Source: Macrosoma leucophasiata (Eukaryota > Arthropoda > Insecta > Lepidoptera > Hedylidae). From it: a stretch of DNA of 64,000 nt. The stretch covers positions 6,778,001 through 6,842,000 of the forward strand of contig JAWQUS010000003.1 in NCBI GenBank assembly GCA_036365455.1, in the 5' to 3' direction. Shown here one piece after another: positions 21,501 through 33,200 of this stretch. How positions within the stretch are numbered: the stretch's first letter is position 1; each line of letters starts with the position of its first letter. A program made the position numbers and the translations under genes. Below the pieces are notes generated by a model, which saw only the letters and a list, made by a program, of their open reading frames with translations, had not been told where the DNA came from and made no database searches.

Positions 21501-24380
21501 CAAGCGTGGGAACCACGTGATATCGTTTATCCTGTGGGAGTGACTCAGTGGAGGAAATGACCACGTTATCTACATAGGTTTCTTTCTGGCAATGAGGGCG
21601 CTTCCCTTGCCGATAAAAACATGATACTCATTTTATAGGTCTCGGGAATGTTACGCAGTTGACAAATATTACACAATATTACCGAATATGCAACGAACAT
21701 GAAGATAATAACATATTTAGTAACATAATAAGTCCCTCAAACATTTTCATGTGAAATATGCCAGGACGAGTTGTTGTTGCTCATACAGTCAAAAAAGTAT
21801 CAGATCTCTTGAAGAGCTAACTTTCTAAAAGCTACAAGCTTCTTGCTTCTACAAGCCCTAACTACACTTACAAATTTTACACCTTTGCCAAATTGCGTGG
21901 CTTGGTCGTTTTGCTACCGACACATAGCTGTAACTTGAAAAATGTATCCTCTGTTCATTTTTTTTTTGTTGTACAATACTTTTTTAATGTTATGGAAGTG
22001 GCAAACAAGCATGCCTATAGACACTAACACCTGTGATAGCGCGTCTGTATTTTGACTTTGGTCTTTACCAAAGTCAAAATACAGACGCGCTACCACTCCC
22101 GAGGTCTAAGGTGTTATGCCTCTGTGCCGGAAATTACAGGGCCGTACATAACCACCTGACCGGAACACGATAGTGCTGAACAGTACCATTTAGCGGCAAG
22201 TATATTAGGTAATGCGGTGGTGCCTGCGCCCGCGAACTTCGTCACTGGAGCTAAATAATAAATAAAACATAGTTGTTGTGGTTACAAAACGGCCATAAGT
22301 ATAGTATTAGCCTTAAAAACTGGCTCTCGAACCGATGAATCACCTCCAGCAAATACTGAAAACTAAAGCTAAGCTTTCAGCAAGCTAAATGCTATAGTAA
22401 ATGCTAGTCATGCTACTTAATGTAAAAGAGGTGTGTCAGATCCTGGAGGTGACATAATAAGTTATCAATGTTTACAAATGCAATGCACTTGTTGATATAT
22501 GGCTTGTTTTTGTGGAGGGATGAGATCACAGGAAAAGTTTAAGAGAATAAACAATGCTGATTAGATTAAACGGGTCACAAATGTCACATAGTAATCTAGA
22601 GCCTCATCAAAACAATAATGGAATAAAACAAGAAACAATTAAGCTACGTTTATAACCTCGTTATTTATCTTCAGATATTGTCGCGCAAATTGTGCGTTGT
22701 TTTGTAGCCGTATTGTTTCAAAGTTTTTGTGAATTTATTTGCGATCAAACTTGGCGAAGCAACAGGCGTTCATATTCTAGGAGCTACCAATTGTGGAACA
22801 AACTTCCCTCTGACGTTTTATCTCTCGGCACTCTGGTGTTATTCAGAACTGGCGTCAGAGAGTTATTTCAAGGTTGATAGGGCGTACGCAACAGTAACCG
22901 CATCAAGTAGCTCGTCTGTTCGTTCCCACTTGAGAAATTTTCGTTTCGACGTATCACGTTGTATAAAAAAGCTATGACAGTATTATAAGTGTTACATGTC
23001 GGTCACTTACGAAAGTCAACTTACAGCATCTACATTCGCAGCTTGGCGCGAGGCACAATCAGCGACGCTACCGTTCCTGCGGCCGATGCGCATCGGCCAA
23101 TCAAACGGTAACGAGATGCGCGTTCCAGCTGAAGCTTAATTGAGAAGTTGAACACCGTCTTCATAAAAGTAGTATCTTGGCTAAAGGATCACAATCTAGT
23201 CATGAATTTAAATAAAACAAAATTAATGGTGTTCAGGCCACGTCAAAAACGACCGCTACACGTTAACTTCACTCTAAATAATAAAAACATCGAATGCGTT
23301 GATTCTTTTACTCTACTGGGTATAACAATTGATAGTCATCTGAATTGGAAAAGTCACGTTGAAAGTTTATGTAAAAGGTTATCGCGATTCATTTATGCAT
23401 TAAACGAATTGAAAAGAACAACCGACACTAATACTGCAAAAATGGCGTATAATGCCTATGCACAATCTTGGCTACGATACGGCATCGCGCTCTGGGGAAA
23501 CAGCACTGATGTGACAAGATTGTTCACTTTACAAAAAAAATGTATACGCATACTCGCCAATATAGGACCTATGGAAAGCTGTAAACCATACTTTAAGCTA
23601 TATAAAATATTAACCCTTCCATCTCTCTACATCCTAGAGACCTGTAAAATTGTTAAGCAAAATATATCAACTTTTGAACATGCTGACGACAGATTTACAG
23701 GAACAATAGGCTTAAGGAAAAGAAATAAGTTATTGTTACCAAACAGTAATTTAGCAATACATCAAAGTGGACCATATTCTATGTCAATAAGACTGTATAA
23801 CGCTCTCCCCAAGTATATAAAAGAACTTGATAAATATGACAAATTTGTAATAACTTTGACGGATTTTCTCAATAACAAATGCTTCTATATAGTAAGTGAA
23901 TATTATACCAAAGTGCAATAGAATATAATAATATTATGAATGAATGATTGGAATTATATAAATTAAAATTGATACTTAGATAAATAAAAATAATATAGGT
24001 AAGTAATAGTATAGTAGATTTTAAGTTATTCATAAATAATTATACAGTGAATAATAATATGAGCATGTTAAATTAGATTAAAATTAGACTTTAAGATTTA
24101 TTTTTGCTATGCCCTTACAGGGTGCATGTGCTGTACACCATATTACTATTTGTAACATCTTAAAACCACATGTGATGCAATAAATTATTTGAATTTGAAT
24201 TTGAATTTGAATTTGAAGTGATGTGGTCACACGTGCGCGAGGGCGTGCCGCCGCCGTTGTGCGCAGGCCGATGCGCGTCTCCTCCAGCGGGACCGGTCTG
24301 CGCCTTCGACGCGGCCGGCACTGCACGTACCTTCGCCACGCTATGCGAGCTGGAGGCCGTCTCGTGTCGTGAGAGCACGT
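18530..24380 (+). CDS. Kazal gene B: small secreted Kazal-type protein (partial)
   Basis: Two plus-strand exons are proposed, 18530-18572 and 24219-24380. Exon 1 encodes the hydrophobic leader MLSWRIVLYFLIIT and ends in phase 1 at a GTGAGT donor. Exon 2 is read in phase 1 at both ends, as in Kazal gene C, and encodes five Kazal cysteines spaced C-x3-C-x8-C-x14-C-x6-C with the motif GPVCAFDAAG and RTFATLCEL. Inter-cysteine spacing through the fifth Cys is identical to gene C, which is strong evidence for homology. The residue at the P1 position is Ser. The intron holds a MITE, repeat A copies and a LINE. The final exon with the sixth Cys was not identified with confidence. Exon 2 is far richer in GC than its surroundings. 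The pairing of these two exons is inference, and the gene could be decaying because a LINE abuts exon 2. Confidence 0.6.
18757..18803. mobile_element. 47-bp minimal MITE C
   Basis: CATAGAGCAACACCGG and CCCGTGTTGTTCTATG joined by only 15 bases, flanked by AGTTGTAG at 18749-18756 and 18804-18811. It is little more than the two inverted repeats and sits in intron 1 of Kazal gene B. Confidence 0.88.
18812..20405. other. Kazal gene B intron sequence, no clear feature
   Basis: AT-rich. A 60-codon minus frame (19498-19316) has no recognisable motif. Confidence 0.4.
20410..20522. repeat. SINE D-like head-to-head fragment
   Basis: GGGACTTGAACCCTCGACCA (minus head) followed by TAGCTCAGTTGGGAGAGCAG (plus head). 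TCCCAACTGAG and its complement form a hairpin. Confidence 0.55.
21035..21350 (+). repeat. Helitron-like fragment
   Basis: GTATGTCTGTCTAGTACGTT, then CTTAACGGATTTGCACGCGG and, at the end, GACGAAGTCGTCGGCACAGC and TAGTC. Confidence 0.55.
21990..22252 (-). repeat. Repeat A with internal snap-back inversion
   Basis: Family boxes run to CTTCGTCACTGGAGCT. Near the 3' end, 26 bases are followed after four bases by their own perfect complement (22037-22092). Confidence 0.88.
22690..22880 (+). mobile_element. LINE ORF C-terminal fragment
   Basis: RRSYSRSYQLWNKLPSDVLS followed by LGTLVLFRTGVREL resembles the LWN.LP..V......F...L end of Jockey/CR1 polymerases. Too short to classify. Confidence 0.5.
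23130..24217 (+). mobile_element. 5'-truncated LINE with (GAATTT)n tail
   Basis: The insert holds the end of a reverse transcriptase ORF, an AT-rich 3' UTR and a tail of five GAATTT-like units at about 24190-24217. The tail touches the first base of the Kazal gene B exon. No clear target duplication was found at the left edge. Confidence 0.85.
23136..23921 (+). pseudogene. LINE reverse transcriptase C-terminal part
   Basis: Open from about 23136 to TAA at 23921. Reads VVSWLKDHNLVMNLNKTKLM, DSFTLLGITIDSHLNWKSHV, WLRYGIALWGNSTDV and LQKKCIRILANI: the thumb and post-RT region of Jockey/CR1-type LINEs. No stops in 257 codons suggests a young insertion. Confidence 0.88.
24219..24380 (+). CDS. Kazal gene B exon 2 (Kazal domain)
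   Basis: 162 nt with a good donor (ACGT|GTAAGT at 24381). The acceptor AG at 24217-24218 sits at the junction with a LINE 3' tail and has no clear polypyrimidine tract. It encodes VREGVPPPLC, then the Kazal cysteines through SCREST. Confidence 0.7.
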
Positions 24381-24467
24381 GTAAGTTGCATTTCACTATT
24401 CTAAATTGAATGAATTTAGATTACAATAGCATATGCACGAGCAAGTGCATATTTCCCCCGCGTAGCC

Positions 24468-24645
24468 TGTATGTCTGCACATTCAAAGCAACGCGTGTAC
24501 TGCGTATACCTTCGCCACGTTATGTGTGCTGGATACTTCCTCCTAAGAGCACATGAGCAATGATTACTTTATTTTGATTATTTTAATTATAGATAAACGC
24601 ATATTGAGGCGCGCATGCGCTTCACCTTAGCAGGACCGGAAAAAT
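24468..24645 (+). pseudogene. Two decayed copies of the Kazal gene B exon
   Basis: 24470-24565 aligns with the 3' half of the exon at 24219-24380. Both share a stretch reading ACCTTCGCCACG and CTATG or TTATG, a GCTGGA match, and a final AGAGCAC/AAGAGCAC. The copy has a stop after the matching region. 24603-24642 resembles the middle of the exon (GCGC..GCTTCACCTTAGCAGGACCGG) with a premature stop. They look like tandem exon duplications that lost coding capacity. Confidence 0.6.
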
Positions 24646-24810
24646 TAGGCCTCAATTATATTGAGAGCTGTGGTTTTTGTGAACACTGTATTTATTTACT
24701 ACCTACCACTGTTACCTGTATTCTCAGCAGGGGTTCCAAGTGAACTAAGCGGCTCAAATCACTGCCAAAATCATACATGCTCAGTTCTATCGCTACAAAG
24801 CATAATACTA

Positions 24811-26129
24811 GGGTGGTCTGAAAAGTTTCCGACCTTTTTCCGACCGTTTCTGAACATGAAAACGGCAGCACTTGTAAATAATAATTTGGAAATTTATTGT
24901 GTTCACCTATCGACAGTTACTCACCACAGTTTCAGCAATTTTGTACGCGCAATTGTTATGTTACAGTTGTTTGAGTCTGTTGATGTAAGTGATTTTTTGG
25001 AAATTGACTAATTCGAGTAACTAGCTGTCATCTAATATTTGTTTTTGAAAGGCAATACGCCTACGCAAATGAAATATGCGTTGGATTCTGTGTATGGGGA
25101 TTCTACACCATCATTTACCACCGTGAAATATTGGGCAGCTCAATTTAAACGTGCCCATAAGAGCTTGGGAGACAATGAACGTACGGAACGTCGAAAAATT
25201 GCAACTAGCGACGAAAACATCGCCAAAGTTCACCAAATGTTGCCAAACAATCGCCGAATCATAGTGAAAGAGATAGCAGAGGCTATGAACACATCGAAAC
25301 AATGTGTTTGTCCCATTCTAAATAAATGTTTAGGCATGAGAAAGAAGACCGCGCGTTGGGTGCCGCGTTTGCAAACGTTGGACCAAAATATGTTCGAATG
25401 AACATTTCCAACGCTCTGTTTTCGCAGTTTAGGTGCAATAAATCCGAGTTTTGGCGCCGATTCATTACAGTAGATGAAACTTGGATACACCATTATACGT
25501 CCGAAACAAAAATACAGTCCAAACAGTGGACTGAAAGAACACGGAACTGGTTCCAAAAAAGGTAAAAACTGTTTTTTCGGCTGGGAAAGTGATGGCGTTT
25601 GTTTTTTGCGATAGTCATGGAATTATTTAAGTCAATTATCTTCACAAAGGAAAAACTATTACGGGAACATGCTACGCATCAGTACTTGACAAGCTGAAGG
25701 CAGAACTTGCGAAAAAATGGCCACATATGCAGAAAAATAAAATCCCGTTTCACCAAGACAACGAACGTCTCACACCTCAACGGTTGCCATGGCCAAAATC
25801 CACGAAATACAGTTTGAACTTCTTGATCATTCGCCATACTCACCAGATCTAGTACCAAGCGACTTCTTTTTGTTCCCTCATCTAAAAGTTGTGCTTGGAA
25901 GGCAAAGATTTTCGTCAAATGAAGAAGCAATCATCTTCGTGAACAATTATTTTGTAGAGAAAAACGACGAGTAGTATTTTGACGGGTTACAAAGGTAGGA
26001 GCATCGCCGGAAAAAGTGTGTAGAGTTACAAGGAAATGAAGTTAAAAATTAAAAAAAAAAAATTTGAAAAAAAAATTGTAGTATTGTGTACTTGCTTTGT
26101 AAGGTCGTCTGAAACTTTTCAGACCACCC
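24811..26129 (+). mobile_element. Degraded mariner-like element 1
   Basis: Terminal inverted repeats GGGTGGTCTGAAAAGTTTCC at the left and the matching AAACTTTTCAGACCACCC at the right; a TA flanks the left end, and the right TA is not clean. Length 1.3 kb is usual for mariner. It sits downstream of the Kazal B exon copies. Confidence 0.88.
25039..25974 (+). pseudogene. Mariner transposase remnant (element 1)
   Basis: Fragments in three frames: an N-terminal helix-turn-helix part (TQMKYALDSVYGDSTPSF, VKYWAAQFKRAHKSLG), a VDETWIHHYTSETK catalytic segment, FHQDNERLTPQ in another frame, and YSPDLVPSDFFLFPHLKVV. Several frameshifts and stops make it inactive. The first and last catalytic Asp are still recognisable. 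Confidence 0.88.
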
Positions 26130-26231
26130 ACGTACATGCTTCCCTTGATAAAACCGGCAATCAATGCTTATTAGCTTGCATTTTCATCACCGTAAATATG
26201 CTTGTCCATTTTATTTCTTTTTCAGCTTTTT

Positions 26232-26298
26232 GCATAGTAGCGTAGTAGCGTAGCGTTGTACCGTAGCGTAGTAGCGCGGCGTAGTAACGTAGCATAGG
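26232..26298. repeat. GTAGCGTA simple repeat
   Basis: Units of TAGCGTAG repeat with small changes across about 65 bp. Confidence 0.7.
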
Positions 26299-26399
26299 TA
26301 TATTATATCTCTTCTCTTCTCTATATACAGCCATATTAGATGAAGGTAGATTAACAATACACACGCTTTTCTATGAAAACTGCTTCAATCCATTGTAAG

Positions 26400-27590
26400 T
26401 GGGTGGCGCTTATCTTGGCGCGAAAATATACACCAATTAGGCGCGAAGCAAACACACCTGACTTCACCTGATTAGTGTTTTTATCGCGCCACAAAAAGTC
26501 ACAAAAATGGCGTATTATCAATTTGTACTTAACTGTGTATTTATACTGTATAAACTGGCTAGAGATAGACTTGTACGTATAATCAATGAGTATAAAGAGA
26601 GCGTGATTATACGACAAAATGACGATAATAAATCAAAACAAATAATCGAAATGTCCGTCATTTTCCGTGTGATTCAGTTAGCTGGCTGTTTTGACACGGT
26701 AAATTTGATAACATACGATGTGATATCGTGTTTAACTTAAAAATTACAAAAATATGACTTACCGGTGATAAGTAATGCTACTGAATGATTTAGTTTGCCT
26801 TACTGTTCGTTTTTTACACCAAAACACTGAACAATTCGGCATCTTTAACGGTTTATTCTCACTAAATTTGCGCTCGGCTGGCGAAAGCACAATGAATGGA
26901 TGATTCATGGCGCGTGAGCGGGAACGGTCACCTGACCGTCCGCGAGTCTAAACGAACGCTCAGCGGCCGGTGCGTATTTTCAACTTCTCACTATGCTTTA
27001 TAAAATCTATTTAGTTGGAGTAGTTCTTCAATTTAGAATGGTTATAATCTTTAAATATGCATCATTCAAAAAAAATATTATTAGTCTGAGACAGCGACTG
27101 CTCATTCAAAATCTATAATTTTTATCAGACCATAAAGGTTTTTTTTTTAAATACTTGAAATCATACCACAAATAAACACAAATTGGAAACTAGCCCTCTA
27201 AAAATAGATGTCCTCTTTCATACATATATTGTCAGCCTCCTGTTTTATGACAACGCGTTCACAGATTATAGGACTACATCGATCATCTTAAAATAGACCA
27301 GCGAATGCTTTATTGCGTGCTATTTATAGTAAAGTTAGCAAACGACAACCATATTTATAGTCCTTCCCGATAACAAATGAGGATGAAATCGAAGGACTAA
27401 TTAAAATAGAGATACAGTAAATATAGTTCACTTCGTCGATATTTATTGAAACCACCGATAACTCATCATTAATGCCGGTCTTAACAATGCTGTCCAATCT
27501 ATAAATACACACAAAAATATAAAGAAACAATAGACTTCGTACCCGCTCTAATTCGCAGTTTGAACAAACAAGTACGTTCGTTATGTTGAC
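26400..27590. other. No recognised feature
   Basis: Short frames only. 26840-26990 is GC-richer (CGCTCGGCTGGCG, GCGGCCGGTGCGTATTTTC) but unassigned. Confidence 0.4.
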
Positions 27591-27606
27591 CATCGTAATT
27601 ATTTAA

Positions 27607-27901
27607 CATAGAGCAACAGGGGCCACCGACCGCGGCGGACCGGAGGGGAGTAGCCGTAGCGTTTATTGCCGATGCAAAACAGCCTGTAACTTTTTTCGGG
27701 TTATTTGTGTGACACACGCACACAACAAAAATCGTCTATTACTACGAAACTCACACCTTGACTTTAAAAATACATAAACAATTTCACGCACACATTTAAG
27801 CATCTTAGGCCTATTTGGGCTTGTACTTTGACAGAGGGGAAAGCCTGCATACGGCAACTCCCCTTCGGTCCCCCGCGACCGGTGGCCCGTGTTGCTCAAT
27901 G
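27607..27901 (-). mobile_element. MITE C with perfect 8-bp duplication
   Basis: Ends CATAGAGCAACA and GTTGCTCAATG; perfect TTATTTAA duplication at 27599-27606 and 27902-27909. Confidence 0.9.
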
Positions 27902-27911
27902 TTATTTAACG

Positions 27912-28092
27912 TTAACTAGCCTAGTGGTAGCAGGCCACTACTACGCTGGAGTCCTGGGTTCGATTCCTGGGTCGGGGGCTATCAGAGATAACGGTGTAAA
28001 ATTCTTTATCTGTGGTTCTATTGCTAATTTAATTTTTTTCTCAAATTACTCTGGAGTTTGTTATGTGCCCGGAGATGTCATTGAACACTTAT
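27912..28092 (+). repeat. SINE B copy (plus)
   Basis: TAGCCTAGTGGTAGCAGGCC (A box) and GGGTTCGATTCCTGG (B box), then GATAACGGTGTAAAATTCTT and GTGCCCGGAGATGTCA. It starts beside the MITE C copy at 27607-27901. Confidence 0.82.
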
Positions 28093-28344
28093 ATTGCTTA
28101 CATTCTCATATCTCAACGGTAGAAATCTATCAGCTGTAAAAAAAATAACAGCATGATTTTAAATTTCAGATTATGCGATCACGAGTCTCGGAGAATGTTG
28201 ACCGGATTGATGAGAAGAATAGCATAAACAGCTTTAAGTGTTTAAAATTTAATTTTAGAAGATAGATGCCTTGCCTTAATTTACAAAGAGAATTATTTTC
28301 CACCCTTATTAACTGACCCTTATTATTTTGAAAAGTATTTCTAA

Positions 28345-28440
28345 ATCAAATCAAATAGTTTATTGCATGTCATATGTCACTTAAATGGTATTTGTACATT
28401 CCTATCGGACAATCAATGTTAAACACAAGTAATATTTTTT
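28345..28440 (-). repeat. LINE 3' end, minus orientation
   Basis: AAATCAAATCAAATAGTTTA and TTGCATGTC: the complement of a CAATAAA signal plus a (TTTGA)n-like tail. Confidence 0.5.
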
Positions 28441-28469
28441 TAAACTTTTAAACCTGTATAAAATTTACG

Positions 28470-28677
28470 CAACGGTCAGAGGTCAATATGCAGATGCGTT
28501 ACCACTCCTGAGGCCTAAGGTGTTATGCCTCTGTGCCGGAAATTACAGGGCCGTACATTACCACCTGACCGGAACACGATAGTGCTGTACACTACCATTT
28601 AGCGGCAAGTATATTAGGTAATGCGGTGGTGCCTACGCCCACGAGCTTCGTCACTGGAACTCTACCACCAGTGAAAA
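28470..28677 (-). repeat. Repeat A, 3' truncated
   Basis: CAGAGGTCAATATGCAGATG to TGGAACTCTACCACCAGTGA in minus orientation. Confidence 0.85.
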
Positions 28678-28969
28678 AGGTATAAACAATCACAATTTTA
28701 GAACAAACATTCGTCGTTACTTTTTGAGTATTTTTTTATTCTGTCTTCCAAATTATACGTATCATCAACAAAAACTTACTGTTGAAACAAATATGTTATC
28801 TAAGTTGGATGTTGTATCACCCATGTGGTTGTTAGTAAGAATTTTGGGTTACTATTTTTTTATTTTTCCAAGTACTGTGCTGTATAAAAAATTCGGCATG
28901 CCTCAATCACTTTTTTAAAACAAAACATGGTTCTCTGATTATTAAGCGGTTGGCTAAATACTTTTACCA

Positions 28970-29170
28970 CCAGCCAGGGGGCCGCCTCTAATGCTTTCAT
29001 TTAGCTTTTGATTCTGACATCGTCTTGTCAGTTTCGTACCGCCTAACTTCTTTCTGGAAGTGTTTTCGTCCGCAGAATACATAAGAGCAAAATGTTTAAT
29101 TAACGGTACGAAACTGACAACATTACCTCCTAAACCAAAGCATTCAAATTAGGCGGTCGGCCCCCAGGTC
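28970..29170. mobile_element. MITE with inverted ends and inner inverted repeat
   Basis: GGGGGCCGCC..AATGCTTTCA against AAAGCATTCAAATTAGGCGG and CGGCCCCC; inside, TTGTCAGTTTCGTACC pairs with GGTACGAAACTGACAA. No coding. Confidence 0.65.
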
Positions 29171-29179
29171 TTCTTTCTC

Positions 29180-30190
29180 AAAATAGAATAGATCTGGAGA
29201 GCAGATCTTTTGTATTCAGATATTACAGAGAGCTAGAAATTTCTATGATGCTTCAAACACTTCTGTCAATTACACGTAAAATATTATAAAATAATTAAGT
29301 ATTTCTTACCTCTCTAACTCAACACTCAGTTATTTGCATATATTATAATATACTTTTCAAAGTAACTTTATGTGTCTACTGTTCAATTAATTTGTTTTCT
29401 AAACTTAACAATGCAGAATTAGTTAAAGAACACCATCTTAATCGAATCTTATTTTGACTTCCAATGCAAAAACTAAGTCTAAAACATCTTTCCTTTTTAG
29501 TATTAAGAACTAGATTAAGAATACCTTTATTTATTGTACAAAGTACGGAAACTTCGTATGTATCGGAAAGTCCATGTTTTCTGGATATGATTATTATATG
29601 TATAATTAAAACATATTGTTCAATAAAGTCTGCTTGATAATTCCTAAACACATTTTATTCTTGGCATTTATTATGCAAGTCACACAGCTTACATTTTAAC
29701 AGCGCTAATTCAGGTTTGAACTAGTAAAAATTAGCGTGTGTGGTCACAACTTTTGCACAAACCCGTTCAACAACTGTTACTGTTGGCTTGTACAAGCCTT
29801 TTGCGAAATAAAACGTAAGGTGTGTGTTCGGCATTAAAGGTTACTCTTTCAAAGGCTACAGCTTTATATTATTCAGACATGTTTGGCGTACCATCTAGGA
29901 ATAAAAACAGAAAAATAGATAATACAGCTGAACAAAAAAATAACACAGTAAAATTTGAATTATGCGTTTAATTCACTTTAAAAGTTGTAGCTCAACGCTT
30001 AATTAAAAAAAATAGTAAATATCATAATGATCTAATCAAATATCAACACGCAATTCAAAACTACGCTTTACATCACAGCTTCTTTGATAAATCTCTATAA
30101 GCAATAAAGTGACTATACTAAGTGCTTGATTATCAATTAATAAAAGGTAAATTTGAAAACTTCAAACAATCAGGTATTGCAATTTCCTGT
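29180..30190. other. No recognised feature; region 3' of Kazal gene C
   Basis: AT-rich, including the expected gene C 3' UTR just below 30197, whose end is not defined. Confidence 0.4.
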
Positions 30191-30196
30191 TTTTGT

Positions 30197-30255
30197 TTAA
30201 GAGAGACGGATGGCAGTAGATCCGGGACATGCTCCCTTGCTCACCACGTGCAGTG
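30197..30255 (-). CDS. Kazal gene C exon 3 (sixth Cys and stop)
   Basis: 59 nt after a T-rich tract and CAG. It encodes LHVVSKGACPGSTAIRLS and TAA. The phrase V-V-S-K-G-A-C is the usual last strand and Cys of a Kazal domain. Confidence 0.88.
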
Positions 30256-33200
30256 CTGAAAATATACAAATAAACCAATTAATAAACAAATTACAAAATA
30301 TTTTATATTATCACTTCAGAATAGCACACGTATTAGAACAAATATTCCTCTAACAATATCTGCACTAAAACGTTCTTTAAACTGTGATAGGCATTTGCCT
30401 ATTTGAATGATTTCGAATTTTTCATAAAGCGTCGTTCGTTAACAGACGCCCGCTATTATGAAATATTAAGGCAAATTGGCAATGAAGTTCAATCTGTAAT
30501 ATTACGCTTTTTTATGTGATTTATGTGGCATGTTTACATCATGTTAACTTTGTGTTTTATATTATTTCGCATTAACACATGCTTGTGCTTGTCTTTAAAT
30601 AAAATATCATGTTAACTTATTTGCATTTTTAGGATCGAAATTCCCAGCGTGCGGGGAGCGTGCCCTCTATGCCCTTCGTGTTAGATTGCATTTTTTAATC
30701 GCTCAACACCTGCGGTCGTTTTAAATGGCATCGTACAAATTGCCAGCGATGTTTCTAATATCCACTACATGGGCCAATAAGTGGCAAAATTATTAAACTT
30801 TACAAGTTTTAAGACAGCTGATGTTGCCTTAGTCCTTTGTTTAAATAACTCTATATCCTAAAATTCCCCCACCAATGTATGATAATATGCCATGTAGACA
30901 TAAGAACCTACTCGAAAAAACCGACTCAGTGCTTACTGTATCCTCAGAGATATCTATTATTATGGCAACAGCTAAGTTAATGCGTTGCCCTTTGTGATTT
31001 CGCAACACCTCTACAAAATGGTAGTAATAGGTATGGCAGAAGTCCTTTAGCATTCCCTGAATTCCCAAATGAGTACTCATAGACAACTTTCGTATCCACC
31101 ATAGAATTGTGTTTAACCTGTTTTTCAGAGCATTAGGTATGCAGAGATTTATTTTCCTTTGTGTAACTCTTTGTGCATCACTAAAAAGGGACACAGTTGA
31201 TGAGTAGGATAGCAAGTTTTTAACATTAAAACACGTTTTGAGGACACGAACTTGCAGAGAAATCGGTTATATCATTTTATATTCATTTGCACATAACTTG
31301 ACAACCTTCCCTATATGGTGTAAAATATGTAAAATCCATATTACCGTCATTATGCCGATTGCAATTTTTATTTTGTCATGGGCCGGCCATGTAATAAGAG
31401 TGGCCCTTCGAAAATCAAGATCATTTGAATATTCGGAAACATTATTATGGCTTAAAAGGTAGGTAATAATTTATATCCCACATCTTACACGTTTGGTGAA
31501 AATCATTTATGTTAACATAATATTAATATGCCATCGCGGTGCAATGTACCTATGCTGTGAAGGCATTCTTGTTTGGCACTCTCAAGGAAAAATAATTTGG
31601 TAGTGCCTACTCGTTTGAGAATTTGGAAATATAATTATAATTTTCCCTATTCTATAATAAATAGAATAGGGAATGTAAATGATATCGTACTTTTTTCAAT
31701 TAGAAAAACTCTCAACGAGAACCAATTTTCAAAAATACCTCAAGGATGTCAATGATGATAACAGGCTATCAATTTCAGCCATACATGGCGCTTTAATGTT
31801 TTAACAAAAGCTGGTTTAGTTTTTCTGTAAACATTATACCTAAAACGTAAATAGAAATCAGTGTGACACATAAATTGTGAGTCACAATCCGGTTCTCCCC
31901 GGCCCCGGCCAACACGACAACAATGGTGATATTGAATGCCTCGCTTACATCATGACATGCCTCGCTGCACCAGATATATTTATGTCAGAATTGATTATGT
32001 TATGGTGCTACGCTGTAATAATCTCATGACTTGCCACGAAGCAGGACCGTTACGTTTTTGTCCCATGTCACATAGGCATGGGAGTTATGCGGTAGACATT
32101 TTTACATTTTTCGGAACTTTCCCAGTTTACATGCACAAAAACATCAAATCCAAGCCAAGACCAGCTCATCCAAGTCATCGAATTATTACAATCAAAGATC
32201 CCAGACCCAAGGCCACAACTATTTATAATTTACGCTAGTCTGTATACCTACACATAATTATAGTAATTGTTAAGTTCATAATATGAACATGAATTATTCC
32301 GCTTTCTTATCCAAAAAAATATATGGATACTATAACCGAAAAGACAAAATTTTGATTCATGAAACAACCCAATCTCTTATAACCCCAATATTTTATCGTC
32401 AACGAACCGTCGACTTTTATAATCATAGATGTATCAAAATGTAATATAAAGTGACACTGTATTGAGATAATTACGCTCTACTGCTATTATTAACAAAATG
32501 TTGTAAGTTTTTTAGCAAATCATACAAATAATAAGGAAACGATAAACCTACAGCAGAAATGACATCAGCCGAGACAACAGGAAAAAATAATCAACTGATA
32601 TGGACGTATGCTTAAGTGGCAAATGGAGGAAAATAAATTCAATGCATACCAACTAGGATGGTAACCATCAACGTACGAAACAGGAATGAACCATTTCTCC
32701 TCTGTGAACCGATTTTTTTGTTATCAAAAAAAGAAAATGGAACAAGAATAAAAAAAGTAAATATGTAATTAAAAAATACGAATGAAGACGAATGTTTTCC
32801 TTAACCTATATCACCCTTCCCTACTCATGACATTGTTATTATAGGTCTATGGATATTGTCCTGTTTGCCCTTAAAGGGCCTACAATAATATCATCATTGG
32901 ATAACAATAGGTCTACAATAACAGCACAGTCTAAACACGTAAGTATTTTTTTAAATCTAAATTCATTTGGAGGCTTTTGTCCACTGGAGGATATGTCAGC
33001 CCCATCACATCCTAATCTACAATATACACTTATTCATTGACAAAGACACTTATTTATGCAATGATATAGGTAATACTTAATAATGATTTTGCTGCATCAC
33101 TAAACGGTTGTCCTAATAAAGCTGTTATTGCTCCTATTTAATACTATTGATTTTATACACGTAAGTATGTTCTTCTTATATTGTGACAAAAGTAAAGCTT

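Noticed and set aside
24661..25011. Frame with a signal-peptide-like start (VVFVNTVFIYYLPLLPVFSA)
   Set aside because: No ATG, the frame runs straight into mariner element 1, and the downstream cysteines do not fit a Kazal pattern.
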